Part shown: in pieces, positions 1 to 7,260 of the stretch
How the letters are laid out: each line of letters starts with the position of its first letter
How positions within the stretch are numbered: position 1 is the first letter of the stretch
Assembly (NCBI GenBank): GCA_021648365.1
Contig: JAKISY010000048.1
Span: 1 to 35,667 of the forward strand
Length of the DNA stretch: 35,667 bases
DNA from: Verrucomicrobiales bacterium
GTDB taxonomy: Bacteria > Verrucomicrobiota > Verrucomicrobiia > Verrucomicrobiales > DEV007
Direction: 5' to 3'
Position numbers and translations under genes: made by a program
The notes under the pieces: generated by a model
The model's input: the letters and a program-made list of their open reading frames with translations, nothing else
What the model was told of the DNA's origin: nothing
The model's database searches: none

Positions 1-1023
1 GCATTGCAAGAAGTCGATCCTGGCATCGCTTTATCTGAAGAGGATGCCATCACACTCGCTCGCCACTTGATCGCCCGTTGGGGTGCCTGGAACGTCGTTT
101 GGTTGCTCGGCGGTGACAGCCGATTCGAAGAGGTTGAGCGATGGAAGCGCATCGGGCGCGCTGTATTAGACCCGCGTGATCATGACGATCCGATGAAGCG
201 CCTCGCCACCCTTCACCCCTGCGCCTGCAAATGGATCGCCGAGGACTTCGGTGGTGAATCTTGGTTGGATTTTTTCGGCTACCAATCCAGCCACGGTGAT
301 GATGAAGACAGCCTACGATGGCACACCAGCGGACCGCATACCAAAGCGTCCAGCCATAAGCCGCCACGTCCTATCATCAACCTCGAGCCGAACTACGAAG
401 CGATTTCCTGCTCTCCCGACATGCCCCCTCGAACGCCTCAACAAGTCCGACGTGCAGCCTACTGGTCCTTACTGATCTCCCCTACAGCGGGTGTGAGTTA
501 TGGTCACCATGTGATCTGGCCATGGAATGATCAATATGGCGATATCGAGGGACATGCTTTCTGTGGCAAAGCTGATGCGTGGCATACTGGACTCGATGCT
601 GAAGGTGCCGAGAACATGAAAACCTTACGCGACATTTTCACCAGCGGCCCTTGGGCAGATCTCGCGCCGCTACCCGAATTATTGAGCCATCAACCTGGGG
701 GAGAAAATCTGCAGCTATTCGTCGCTGCCGCTCAAACCTCAGATCACTCGTGGAGTCTGATCTACTTACCTGAAGGCGGAGAGATTGAACTGAATAAAGA
801 CCACCTGCCACCACAATGGCAAGCCTGCCAACTCGACCCCATAACTGGCTACCGCCAAAAGCTCTCTGCCAAACACCCCTCTTTCAGTCTCCCAACCCAC
901 CAAGATTATTTGATCGAAATCAAAGCTATAGATCAATCTAAACGCCACATCCCTACTAACTGGAACCTCCTATCCAAAATCAAACACCTCTTCACATCAA
1001 AAATCAACATTGCTTTCGGGTAA
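1..1023 (+). CDS. Apiosidase-like glycoside hydrolase (GH140/DUF4038 type), 5' truncated
   Basis: The reading frame is open from base 1, so the N-terminal part lies outside the window and about 340 C-terminal residues remain. The visible part resembles the second half of DUF4038/GH140 TIM barrels: a NVVWLLGGD strand end near residue 39 and a NLEPNYE segment near residue 129, which in this family carry the two catalytic acids (Asp then Glu). The segment YWSLLISPTAGVSYGHH is also typical. The last ~120 residues fit the small beta domain (collagen-binding-like, PF12904 type) that usually ends these proteins. The likely role is hydrolysis of a plant or algal polysaccharide side chain outside the cytoplasm; the substrate cannot be read from the fragment. 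The gene ends 33 bp before a tandem intergenic repeat. Family call is good, specificity is inference. Confidence 0.8.
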   Translation, partial: ALQEVDPGIALSEEDAITLARHLIARWGAWNVVWLLGGDSRFEEVERWKRIGRAVLDPRDHDDPMKRLATLHPCACKWIAEDFGGESWLDFFGYQSSHGDDEDSLRWHTSGPHTKASSHKPPRPIINLEPNYEAISCSPDMPPRTPQQVRRAAYWSLLISPTAGVSYGHHVIWPWNDQYGDIEGHAFCGKADAWHTGLDAEGAENMKTLRDIFTSGPWADLAPLPELLSHQPGGENLQLFVAAAQTSDHSWSLIYLPEGGEIELNKDHLPPQWQACQLDPITGYRQKLSAKHPSFSLPTHQDYLIEIKAIDQSKRHIPTNWNLLSKIKHLFTSKINIAFG

Positions 1024-1055
1024 TATCCTCCATTTGAGAGACTCCGCGCCCCCAG

Positions 1056-1138
1056 TCCACTAAGAGCACGAAAATTTAATACAGAATTTTTGTCCACTAA
1101 GGGCACGAAGGAACACGAAGGTTAATACAGATTTTTTT
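1056..1138 (+). repeat. Two-copy direct repeat (GTCCACTAAG-rAGCACGAA type)
   Basis: Two imperfect copies start at 1056 and 1092. Each has GTCCACTAAG, then rGCACGAA, then TTAATACAGA and a T run. This resembles the phrase-like intergenic repeats (CACTAAG...CACGAAG) seen in many environmental bacterial genomes; that comparison is from general knowledge. Confidence 0.6.
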
Positions 1139-1199
1139 TAATGCCGTTGCCTCCGGCTGTCTTCGCTACGCTTCGACTCATGGTTAAAATCCCCCTTCC

Positions 1200-1234
1200 T
1201 TTCAAACTTCCCCATTTCAAACTTCAAACTTCCT
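1200..1234 (+). repeat. Short heptanucleotide run
   Basis: Five consecutive 7-mers (TTTCAAA, CTTCCCC, ATTTCAA, ACTTCAA, ACTTCCT) keep a period of 7, a small version of the arrays at 14141 and 25781. Confidence 0.45.
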
Positions 1235-1431
1235 CTCCCCCCGTGGCATGGATTGGCAATCCGTGATCAGAATTGCTTCCACCTCTCTTCCCTTCATGTT
1301 CTTAATGTCCTTCATGGTTAAAACTTCTTATTTGCCTTCGCGTGAATAAGCAACCTTGCCGGAATTTGCGGACTTTCAATGCATGCCTGAGATTAGTAAT
1401 CGCCCCTCCCTACTAGGATTTTGTGTATTGC

Positions 1432-1746
1432 TTAATTATTTTCTGAATCTTCAATTAAGCGAAGAGGAATATCCATTTGCTCGTGCAAAATCGAGATCAC
1501 ACCAAGTTCAGTGTCAGGCAGCTCTCTGAAAAATATGAAGTGGTGCCTGTATTTCACAAAAAAAACATCCATTAGTTCATCGTGATTCACTTTTTTCCAT
1601 AGATGTTGGCAATCGGTGATTTTATCAAGTTCCGCAAACAATCCAGTGATGTAGGAATCAGCCTGTTGTTCGCCCCACTTGTCGCAGGTGTATTCCCATA
1701 TTTCTATAAGTCTTTGCTCAGCAGAGGGGAGTATTTTATGCGCCAT
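1432..1746 (-). CDS. ParE/RelE-family toxin
   Basis: A 104-residue protein of the size and layout of the RelE/ParE fold: an N-terminal helix with AEQRLIEIWEYTCDKWGEQQA, a middle helix FAELDKITDC, and C-terminal strands with FFVKYRHHFIFFRE and VISILHEQMDIPLRL. Family members either poison DNA gyrase (ParE) or cleave mRNA on the ribosome (RelE); the extended N-terminal helices favour ParE, but this is inference. The gene overlaps the 3' end of its partner by 11 bp, so the two are translationally coupled on the minus strand with the antitoxin first, the usual order. Autorepression by the complex at the antitoxin promoter is expected from the family. It sits alone between repeat-rich stretches, as mobile toxin-antitoxin modules often do. 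Confidence 0.85.
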   Translation of the reverse strand: MAHKILPSAEQRLIEIWEYTCDKWGEQQADSYITGLFAELDKITDCQHLWKKVNHDELMDVFFVKYRHHFIFFRELPDTELGVISILHEQMDIPLRLIEDSENN

Positions 1747-2014
1747 CCGAACAGCTTGCTTTGCGTTTTTTTGCTTGCGCTATGATTTGCTGAGCATCCG
1801 TTTCGATGAACTCGGATGGTTCGGCGTTCATTCCCACGGTTAATCTCTGACCTATCGCTTGCCATTTTTGAGCTTCATCGCTGTCAAAATCATGTCGAAC
1901 TAGGTCACGAATATACTCACTAGCAGAACTAAAAAAACCCTGTTCTGGATCGCTTTTCATTTTTACATAGTCATGCAATTTGCCAGTTAGTCTCACATTT
2001 ATTCCTTCAGCCAT
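1736..2014 (-). CDS. ParD-like antitoxin (ribbon-helix-helix)
   Basis: A 92-residue protein. The N-terminal half, INVRLTGKLHDYVKMK followed by ASEYIRDLVRHD, is the classic ParD/CopG ribbon-helix-helix DNA-binding pattern; the C-terminal half (ETDAQQIIAQAKKRK) would wrap the toxin. The ATG at 2014 is preferred because it puts the DNA-binding strand at the N-terminus; a GTG eight codons upstream (2038) is possible, and an AGGTG lies about 12 bases before the ATG. It precedes and overlaps the toxin gene, so it should form one autoregulated transcript. DNA on its 5' side is AT-rich (TATATTTTTAT on the minus strand). Confidence 0.85.
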   Translation of the reverse strand: MAEGINVRLTGKLHDYVKMKSDPEQGFFSSASEYIRDLVRHDFDSDEAQKWQAIGQRLTVGMNAEPSEFIETDAQQIIAQAKKRKASCSDGA

Positions 2015-2341
2015 ATAAAAATATATCACCTGTCCCACAAAATGGCAACTATTGAGGACAAGAGCTAGAAATTTTCTTTTTTACTTCACTCTTCATCCCC
2101 TCAGCTCTTCCTTTGCCTTCAGATCACTTCCTCCAGCTCAAATTCTTTTCCGTGCTTTTCCGTGCTTTTCCGTGGCTAAATCCCCCTCTCTATTCTTTCT
2201 TATTATTTGGAGTGCGCGCGGCTCGACGCCGCCTTCTTCAAACTTCAACTACGAAAAAATAACCCATCGCCAATTCTCTTTCCTTCTCCTCACCATTTGT
2301 AAGGCGACACCGCGTTCGCGGGATTGCCTTCATCCTCCATC

Positions 2342-2673
2342 ACAGCTTACAAAGCTGTCCCACATAATGTGCCACAGGTTTCCAACCTGTTCTCCCCCTA
2401 CCACCACGCAATACCATTGCGTCCCACATAATGTGAAACAGCTTTTCAAGCTGTTCCTCCCCTACCACCACGCAATACCATTGCGTCCCACATTTTCCCT
2501 CTTCACCTCAAAAACTCTTTTCCTCATCTGCGCCCATCGGCGAAATCGGCGGTTCCACTCTTTTCACATCATCAATCCCTCACCATTTGTAGGGCAAGCA
2601 CCCCGATTGCCTTCACCCTCCATCACAGCTTACAAAGCTGTCCTACATAATGTGCCACAGGTTTTCAACCTGT
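2342..2673 (+). repeat. Cluster of 17 bp palindromic repeats
   Basis: Seven 17-mers, each with 7 bp arms and a 3-base loop: ACAGCTTACAAAGCTGT at 2342-2358 and 2625-2641; ACAGGTTTCCAACCTGT at 2374-2390 and, with a TTC loop, 2657-2673; ACGCAATACCATTGCGT at 2406-2422 and 2470-2486; ACAGCTTTTCAAGCTGT at 2438-2454. They are linked by CACATAATGTG, itself palindromic, and pyrimidine spacers. All read in the same orientation. Confidence 0.9.
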
Positions 2674-2702
2674 TCTTCTCTTTCCCCAAATTAAAATCCT
2701 CC

Positions 2703-2780
2703 CCATCCTGTCCATCCCGTTCATCCATGTAAATTGCTCCTCCTTTGCGAGAGCCCGCCTTCGCCCCCCTCTCTTCATTG
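2703..2780 (+). repeat. First copy of an ~80 bp duplicated block
   Basis: The block from CATCCTGTCCATCC through TTTGCGAGAGCCCGCC to CTCTCTTCATTG recurs at 3648-3725 with about seven substitutions. Confidence 0.75.
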
Positions 2781-2902
2781 ACATCATCCATTCATCCATT
2801 ATCAATTCATCCTCCCCGTCATCCCTTCAGCATCAGACAACGAATCCAAAAAGATTCCCGCTTTCATCTTCAACATAGCCGCCACTGCTCGGGCGATGTG
2901 TT

Positions 2903-3265
2903 TCAAAGAGTCCAAGCGCATGTGAATCTATCCCTTTCTTCTCGACTTAATACCCCAGGAAATGGCGAACAGCTCTTCAACTGCCTCGCCCTCTCACCAT
3001 CATCTCGTAATAATTCCATTAAAGAATCCATCCCCACATCAGTATCTCGAGCCGCCTCGATTTTGCTCTTCCACGCCCGCAAAGCCCACCTGTCTCCCAA
3101 ACGATCAGCATCCGTCCAACGTTGAATATTTTCAAGCGCTATGCCTAACAAGTCTGGGCTAGCCTCTAATTTATCAGCAAGATAACACCACCGTTGAAAG
3201 ATCAAAGGGTTTTGCAGGAATTGCAGCGCCAGAGAATCTGGAGAATCTGATTGTGCCAATTTCAT
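2903..3265 (-). CDS. Hypothetical protein, 120 residues
   Basis: The only gene-like frame in 1.85 kb of repeats. The predicted protein has balanced composition and helical, amphipathic stretches (NPLIFQRWCYLADKLEA, LGIALENIQRWTDADRL, RWALRAWKSKIEAA, MDSLMELLRDDGERARQL), unlike the low-complexity translations around it. An ATG at 3265 starts it. I do not recognise the family. The RW..W pattern and the C-terminal LKSCSPFPGVLSREER suggest a small all-helical soluble protein. There is no partner gene: the nearest genes are the toxin-antitoxin pair at 1432-2014 and the sugar decarboxylase at 3893. It may be a conserved family that persists among repeats, or a decaying gene. Confidence 0.6.
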   Translation of the reverse strand: MKLAQSDSPDSLALQFLQNPLIFQRWCYLADKLEASPDLLGIALENIQRWTDADRLGDRWALRAWKSKIEAARDTDVGMDSLMELLRDDGERARQLKSCSPFPGVLSREERDRFTCAWTL

Positions 3266-3353
3266 TGATCAAAATCTATCATGCCCCCTCACCCCTAGCA
3301 AGTAAATGCATCGCCCCCACGCCATCCTCCATCACAGGTTACAAAAATGTGTC

Positions 3354-3370
3354 ACAGGTTTGCAACCTGT
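3354..3370 (+). repeat. 17 bp palindrome with a TGC loop
   Basis: ACAGGTTTGCAACCTGT keeps both 7 bp arms of the ACAGGTT type while the loop differs from the usual TCC. Confidence 0.8.
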
Positions 3371-3516
3371 TCCTCTTCACATCAAAAATCATCAATCAAA
3401 AATCGCTAGTCGCCAATCAGTTTCCCCCTCCCCACCTTCATGTTCTTCAGTCCCTTCATGGTAAGAGTCTCTGCGTCTTTGGACGCTTTGCTCGACCTTT
3501 CAGGTCGCCTGTCTCT

Positions 3517-3532
3517 TCCCGTGGACACGGGA
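3517..3532. repeat. Perfect 16 bp hairpin, compensated relative to 7212-7227
   Basis: TCCCGTGGACACGGGA here and TCCCGCGGACGCGGGA at 7212-7227 differ at two positions that pair with each other, so the stem is kept. The flanks (GATTCGGCTGCG versus GATCCGGTTGCG) are also related. Confidence 0.7.
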
Positions 3533-3613
3533 TTCGGCTGCGTGAGGAAATCTGAGGGAGAGGGGCTGACAGTAACTTTTGAGCGATACGGTGTTTGAAT
3601 TGCGCTCAAGTAG

Positions 3614-3642
3614 AAAAGCGGCGTCGAGCCGCCGCACTCCAC
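3614..3642 (+). repeat. GC-rich palindromic repeat
   Basis: AAAAGCGGCGTCGAGCCGCC followed by GCACTCCAC. The same 29 bp occur at 5717-5745, and an inverted variant at 2209-2235. The centre can pair as GCGGC/GCCGC around GTCGA. Confidence 0.75.
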
Positions 3643-3647
3643 ATTCA

Positions 3648-3725
3648 TCCTGTCCATCCCGTTCATCCATGTAAATTGTTCATCCTTTGCGAAAGCCCGC
3701 CTTCGCTCCCCTCTCTCCATTGCGT
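3648..3725 (+). repeat. Second copy of an ~80 bp duplicated block
   Basis: Copy of 2703-2780 in the same orientation with scattered substitutions. The two flank the 120-residue hypothetical gene, about 0.95 kb apart. Confidence 0.75.
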
Positions 3726-3892
3726 CATTTTCAATTATCCATTGACTATTATCAATTCTCCCGCCCTTCTCCATCGGAGCTTAGGTCTAAGTTTTTTTCA
3801 AACTTCAAACTTCACCCTCCCCCATTATCCATTAATCCCCCCTCTTATCTGTGTCAATCTGCGACATCTGCGGTTCCCCTCTTCCCTCCCCT

Positions 3893-4828
3893 TCACCCCA
3901 CCTGCTTCCTAAAATAAGCAATCGTATGATCCAAGCCTTCATCCAGCTCGATTTTAGGCGACCACTGCAGCTTCTCTTTAGCAAGAGTGATATCTGGCTG
4001 ACGCTGCTTTGGATCATCTTGCGGCAGTGGCTGATAAACAATCTTCGAATCCCCCCCCACCTTAGCGAGAACCTTTTCCGCCAATTCCAGCATCGTGAAC
4101 TCACCAGGATTACCCAAGTTCAAAGGCCCAGGGAAACCCGTTTCATCTTCCATAAAACGAATGAAACCCTCCACCAAATCCGATACATAACAGAAACTGC
4201 GCGTCTGCAAGCCGTCTCCATAAATCGTGATATCTTCCCCGCGCAGAGCTTGCACCACAAAATTAGAAACCACCCGTCCGTCATCTGCTAACATCTTCGG
4301 ACCATAGGTATTAAAAATACGCACCACACGGATATCCACCCCATTGTCGCGATGGTAATCAAAAAACAAAGTCTCAGCACAACGCTTGCCTTCGTCATAA
4401 CACGCACGCGGCCCGATAGGATTGACATTGCCCCAGTAATCTTCCGTCTGAGGGTGAATGGTAGGATCACCATAGACCTCCGAAGTAGAAGCCTGAAAAA
4501 TGCGCGCCTTGACCCGTTTGGCAAGCCCCAGACAATTGATCGCCCCCATCACCGACGTTTTGATCGTCTTGATCGAATTGAACTGATAATGGATAGGCGA
4601 AGCAGGACAAGCCAGATTGAAAATCCAGTCCACCTCTAATTTAAAAGGATCGATGACATCATGCCGCATCAGCTCAAACTCTGGACGACCCAGCAAATGA
4701 ACGATATTAGCCTTGCGCCCAGTAAAAAAGTTATCGAGGCAGATCACCTCATGCCCTTTTTCCAACAGTGATTCACAAAGATGGGAACCTAAAAAACCCG
4801 CCCCTCCAGTTACTAAAATTCGTTTCAT
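3893..4828 (-). CDS. UDP-glucuronate decarboxylase (UXS), SDR family
   Basis: A 311-residue extended short-chain dehydrogenase that would convert UDP-glucuronate to UDP-xylose using tightly bound NAD. Visible are the N-terminal Rossmann motif GGAGFLGS, LDNFFTGRKANI, the UXS-like LACPASPIHYQ, STSEVYGDP, and the catalytic Tyr-Lys pair in ACYDEGKRCAE (YxxxK). The substrate-binding RIFNTYGP and a C-terminal DDPKQRQPDI follow. LACPASPIHYQ and the Arg-rich RQPDI distinguish UXS from RmlB-type dehydratases. ATG 4828 is chosen because it places the Rossmann strand at residue 3; the frame extends 13 codons upstream without support. It is the last of the minus-strand sugar-nucleotide genes but is separated from rfbA by 1.27 kb of repeats, so it is probably transcribed separately. 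Product: xylose donor for polysaccharide. Confidence 0.88.
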   Translation of the reverse strand: MKRILVTGGAGFLGSHLCESLLEKGHEVICLDNFFTGRKANIVHLLGRPEFELMRHDVIDPFKLEVDWIFNLACPASPIHYQFNSIKTIKTSVMGAINCLGLAKRVKARIFQASTSEVYGDPTIHPQTEDYWGNVNPIGPRACYDEGKRCAETLFFDYHRDNGVDIRVVRIFNTYGPKMLADDGRVVSNFVVQALRGEDITIYGDGLQTRSFCYVSDLVEGFIRFMEDETGFPGPLNLGNPGEFTMLELAEKVLAKVGGDSKIVYQPLPQDDPKQRQPDITLAKEKLQWSPKIELDEGLDHTIAYFRKQVG

Positions 4829-5017
4829 AAGATAATCCTGATAAGCAAAAAATAAAAAATGAGCCACGACACAAACAACGTCGCTCCCCCCACCCCGTTC
4901 GATAAGGGAGAACCCCCATCATTTCAACCGCAAAGCCCCCCCTTCTGTCGAACCCTCAACGCTCCGCATCTTATCATTTGTAGCGCAAGCGCTCCGATTG
5001 CCACCATCCTTTCTTTC

Positions 5018-5292
5018 ACAGCTTACAAAACTGCCCCACATAATGTGCCACAGGTTTCCAACCTGTTCTTCCCCCATCTCACGCAATACCATTGCGTCCC
5101 ACATAATGTGCCACAGGTTTCCAACCTGTTCCTCCCCTACCTCCACGCAATACCATTGCGTCCCACATAATGTGAAACAGGTTTCCAACCTGTTCTTCCC
5201 CTACCTCCACGCAATACCATTGCGTCCCACATAATGTGAAACAGGTTTCCAACCTGTTCTTCCCCCCCCATCACAACAGCTTACAAAGCTGT
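5018..5292 (+). repeat. 64 bp composite tandem array built from palindromes
   Basis: The unit is CACATAATGTG, then ACAGGTTTCCAACCTGT, then a pyrimidine spacer, then ACGCAATACCATTGCGT and CC. CACATAATGTG starts at 5037, 5100, 5164 and 5228, giving periods of 63, 64 and 64. The fourth unit stops after the ACAGGTT palindrome. The array is bordered by a decayed ACAGCTT palindrome (5018-5034) and an intact one (5276-5292). Because 64 is not a multiple of 3 it is not coding. Confidence 0.92.
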
Positions 5293-5327
5293 TTTACAAT
5301 CTCAATTCATAATTCAAACCTCTCTTC

Positions 5328-5563
5328 TTCATGCGTTGCTTCCGGGTTATGTCCTCCAGCTGTTTGCCTCCGGCGATCTCCACTACGTTCCGGTGCGACT
5401 TCGTCTCGGCTCATTCTCTTCATGGTGAAAATCCTTCTCCCCTCTTCTCTGTCTTCCTTTGCGCTCTTAGCGCCTCTTGACCGCCGAAGCCTTGGCGAAG
5501 GATGTTGACCGCCGAAGCCTTGGCGAAGGATGTTGAGCGCAGCGGGCGTGAGCACCTCTTCTC
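5328..5563 (+). repeat. First copy of a ~235 bp duplicated block with two 28 bp units
   Basis: It begins CTTCATGCGTTGCTTCCGGG and ends in a tail TTGAGCGCAGCGGGCGTGAG. Two 28 bp units (5477-5504, 5505-5532) contain GCCGAAGCCTTGGCGAAGG. The left part carries extra sequence (CTCCACTACGTTCCGGTGCG) absent from the second copy at 5791. Confidence 0.85.
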
Positions 5564-5574
5564 CCCAATGTGAA

Positions 5575-5669
5575 ACAGCTTTCCAAGCTGTCTCCCTCCC
5601 ACATCATTTGTAGGACAATCCCGAATCCGCGGGATTGCCACCTCCTCATATCACAGCTTACAAAGCTGT
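5575..5669 (+). repeat. Two 17 bp palindromes and a TTGCC hairpin
   Basis: ACAGCTTTCCAAGCTGT at 5575-5591 and ACAGCTTACAAAGCTGT at 5653-5669. Between them ACAATCCCGAATCCGCGGGA leads into TTGCC, another imperfect inverted repeat of the type also seen near 2310, 2596, 4984 and 9389. Confidence 0.8.
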
Positions 5670-5716
5670 TCCACACTCAAACTTCTTCTCCCTCATCATC
5701 CTCTGTAACCCTTAAG

Positions 5717-5745
5717 AAAAGCGGCGTCGAGCCGCCGCACTCCAC
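5717..5745 (+). repeat. GC-rich palindromic repeat, second copy
   Basis: Identical over 29 bp to 3614-3642. Confidence 0.75.
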
Positions 5746-5790
5746 ATCCATCCTGTGCATCCATGCCAGTTCCCGCGCTTCTCTACATTC

Positions 5791-6023
5791 CTTCATGCGT
5801 TGCTTCCGGGTTATGTCCTCCAGCTGTCTCGACTTCGTCTCGGCTCATGCCCTTCATGGTGAAAATCCCCCATCTTCTCTGTCTTCCTTTCCGCTCTTAG
5901 CGCCCTCTTGACCGCCGAAGCCTTGGCGAAGGAGGTTGACCGCCGAAGCCTTGGCGAAGGAGGTTGACCGCCGAAGCCTTGGCGAAGGAGGTTGAGCGAA
6001 GCGGGCGTGAGAACCTCTTCTCT
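5791..6023 (+). repeat. Second copy of the duplicated block with three 28 bp units
   Basis: Same opening and tail as 5328-5563 but with three 28 bp units (5908-5935, 5936-5963, 5964-5991) ending GGAGG instead of GGATG, then TTGAGCGAAGCGGGCGTGAG. Copy-number differences show these units expand or contract. Confidence 0.85.
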
Positions 6024-6098
6024 TCCCCTCACTTCCCGCTCGGTACAACAGCGTAATCCGAGCGTCTCGCTTGACTATTCTTGGGCAAGATGCCCAAG

Positions 6099-6980
6099 CT
6101 ACACCTCCTCCGGCCCTTCTTCCAAGACCATCTCCAGATACTCGCGATAATCTGGGCTGCGCGTATCCGCGATCACTTTACCCAAACCCTCAGCATCAAT
6201 AAATCCCATTTTGAACGCCACCTCTTCAATGCAGGCGATTTTATAACTCTGCTGATGTTCAATCGTCGCGATGTATTGACTCGCTTCAAGCAGGCTGTTA
6301 GGAGTGCCGCTATCGAGCCAAGCAATGCCACGACCGAGAGACTCGACGTGCAACTCACCACGTTTCAAATACTCCTTATTCAAATCGGTGATCTCCAACT
6401 CACCACGCGCAGAGGGTTTCAGGCCTTTAGTGTATTCGATGATTTTGTTATCGTAAACATACAGTCCCGGCACCGCAAAATTGCTTTTAGGCACCTTCGG
6501 CTTTTCCTCAAGACTGATCACACGCTGATCTTTGTCAAACTCCACCACTCCAAAACGCTCTGGGTCACGAACAGGATAACCGAACACACAAGCGCCCTGC
6601 TCACGCTCCAAGGCGCGGCGGAAAAAGTTCAAGCGTCCGTAAAAAATGTTATCCCCAAGGATCAAAGTGACTCCACCATCGCCAATGAAATCTTCGCCAA
6701 TCAAAAAAGCTTGCGCGATACCTTTAGGTTCAGGCTGCACCGCGTATTCGATGTTCATGCCCAGCCGCGAGCCGTCGCCCAGCAAGCTTTTAAAAGCAGG
6801 TATATCTTTCGGCGTAGAAATGATCAATACCTCCTGAATCCCCCCCAACATCAGCGTGGAAAGCGGATAATAAATCATCGGCTTGTCATAAACCGGCAAC
6901 AACTGTTTGCAAGCGACCTCAGTCAGAGGATAGAGCCGAGTGCCAGCTCCTCCAGCAAGTATAATTCCTTTTCGTTTCAT
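6099..6980 (-). CDS. rfbA: Glucose-1-phosphate thymidylyltransferase
   Basis: A 293-residue full-length RmlA that joins dTTP and glucose-1-phosphate to give dTDP-glucose, the first step to dTDP-rhamnose. It has the nucleotide-binding signature ILAGGAGTRLYPLT, the family motif KQLLPVYDKPMIYYPLSTLM, the YAVQPEPKGIAQAF segment, the metal-site LGDNIFYG, and VVEFD and LEEKP downstream. The ATG at 6980 begins directly before the signature. It lies 280 bp after rfbB on the same strand, and the intervening DNA contains repeat-like sequence and a hairpin at 7212, so whether it shares the rfbD-rfbB transcript is unclear. Confidence 0.95.
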   Translation of the reverse strand: MKRKGIILAGGAGTRLYPLTEVACKQLLPVYDKPMIYYPLSTLMLGGIQEVLIISTPKDIPAFKSLLGDGSRLGMNIEYAVQPEPKGIAQAFLIGEDFIGDGGVTLILGDNIFYGRLNFFRRALEREQGACVFGYPVRDPERFGVVEFDKDQRVISLEEKPKVPKSNFAVPGLYVYDNKIIEYTKGLKPSARGELEITDLNKEYLKRGELHVESLGRGIAWLDSGTPNSLLEASQYIATIEHQQSYKIACIEEVAFKMGFIDAEGLGKVIADTRSPDYREYLEMVLEEGPEEV

Positions 6981-7211
6981 AATGTAAGAAGGCTGTTAGG
7001 TGTTTAGAAAAATGGAGGGGCTCGCTCCCGCGTGCCCGTCTTGACAAGCAAGGGCGAATGCTTATCACGAAATGAATCGCCTTTGCGCTTGAGCTATGAG
7101 GCACATCAAAATAATTCGCAGATTTTTACGTAAAGCTTTTCAATTCTATTTTTTCTGAAGTTTTTTATTCTTATCTGTGGAAATCTGCGTCATTTGACTC
7201 CGTCTATCTAC

Positions 7212-7227
7212 TCCCGCGGACGCGGGA
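7212..7227. repeat. Perfect 16 bp hairpin, partner of 3517-3532
   Basis: TCCCGCGGACGCGGGA: six-base GC arms around GA. It lies between rfbB and rfbA, where it could act as a transcription pause or processing site, but there is no T run. Confidence 0.65.
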
Positions 7228-7260
7228 TCCGGTTGCGGTTCCACTCCTGATTTCTTCCTT

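Larger units (their letters stand above)
1024..1431. other. Gene-free stretch with short direct repeats
   Basis: No convincing gene. It holds a direct repeat beginning GTCCACTAAG (1056-1138), a heptamer run around 1200-1234, and a segment near 1141-1199 similar to the longer blocks at 5328 and 5791. The plus strand is pyrimidine-rich, as in most intergenic DNA of this window. Confidence 0.6.
2039..2902. other. Repeat-rich gene-free stretch
   Basis: No supported gene. Plus-strand open frames here are pyrimidine-run translations. The stretch holds a GTGCTTTTCC run near 2146-2174, an inverted copy (2209-2235) of the GC palindrome seen at 3614 and 5717, the palindromes at 2342-2673, and the first copy (2703-2780) of an ~80 bp duplication. 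Confidence 0.7.
3266..3892. other. Repeat-rich gene-free stretch
   Basis: No supported gene. It contains a palindrome with a TGC loop (3354-3370), a perfect hairpin TCCCGTGGACACGGGA (3517-3532), a GC palindrome (3614-3642), the second copy of the duplicated block (3648-3725), and CTGTGTCAATCTGCGACATC near 3848, one of the phrase-like repeats. Confidence 0.65.
4829..6098. other. 1.27 kb repeat block between two sugar-nucleotide genes
   Basis: No supported gene. Contents in order: a 64 bp composite tandem array (5037-5262) with neighbouring palindromes, the first copy of a ~235 bp block (5328-5563) with two 28 bp units, palindromes at 5575 and 5653, a GC palindrome (5717), and the second copy of the block (5791-6023) with three 28 bp units. 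Open frames here are translations of repeats. Confidence 0.8.

Noticed and set aside
2052..2732. Open plus-strand frame of 226 codons
   Set aside because: It is translated from pyrimidine runs and palindromes, is rich in Pro, Ser, Phe and Thr, and spans several repeat types. No domain is visible.
4859..5234. Repetitive open frames on both strands
   Set aside because: The unit length is not a multiple of 3 and the frames are by-products of the tandem array.
5037..5262. Possible CRISPR array
   Set aside because: The sequences between palindromes are themselves repeated and pyrimidine-rich, the period is 64 with no unique spacers, and no cas gene is in the window.
6081..7007. 308-codon plus-strand frame opposite rfbA
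   Set aside because: It is the antisense shadow of a clear rfbA gene.
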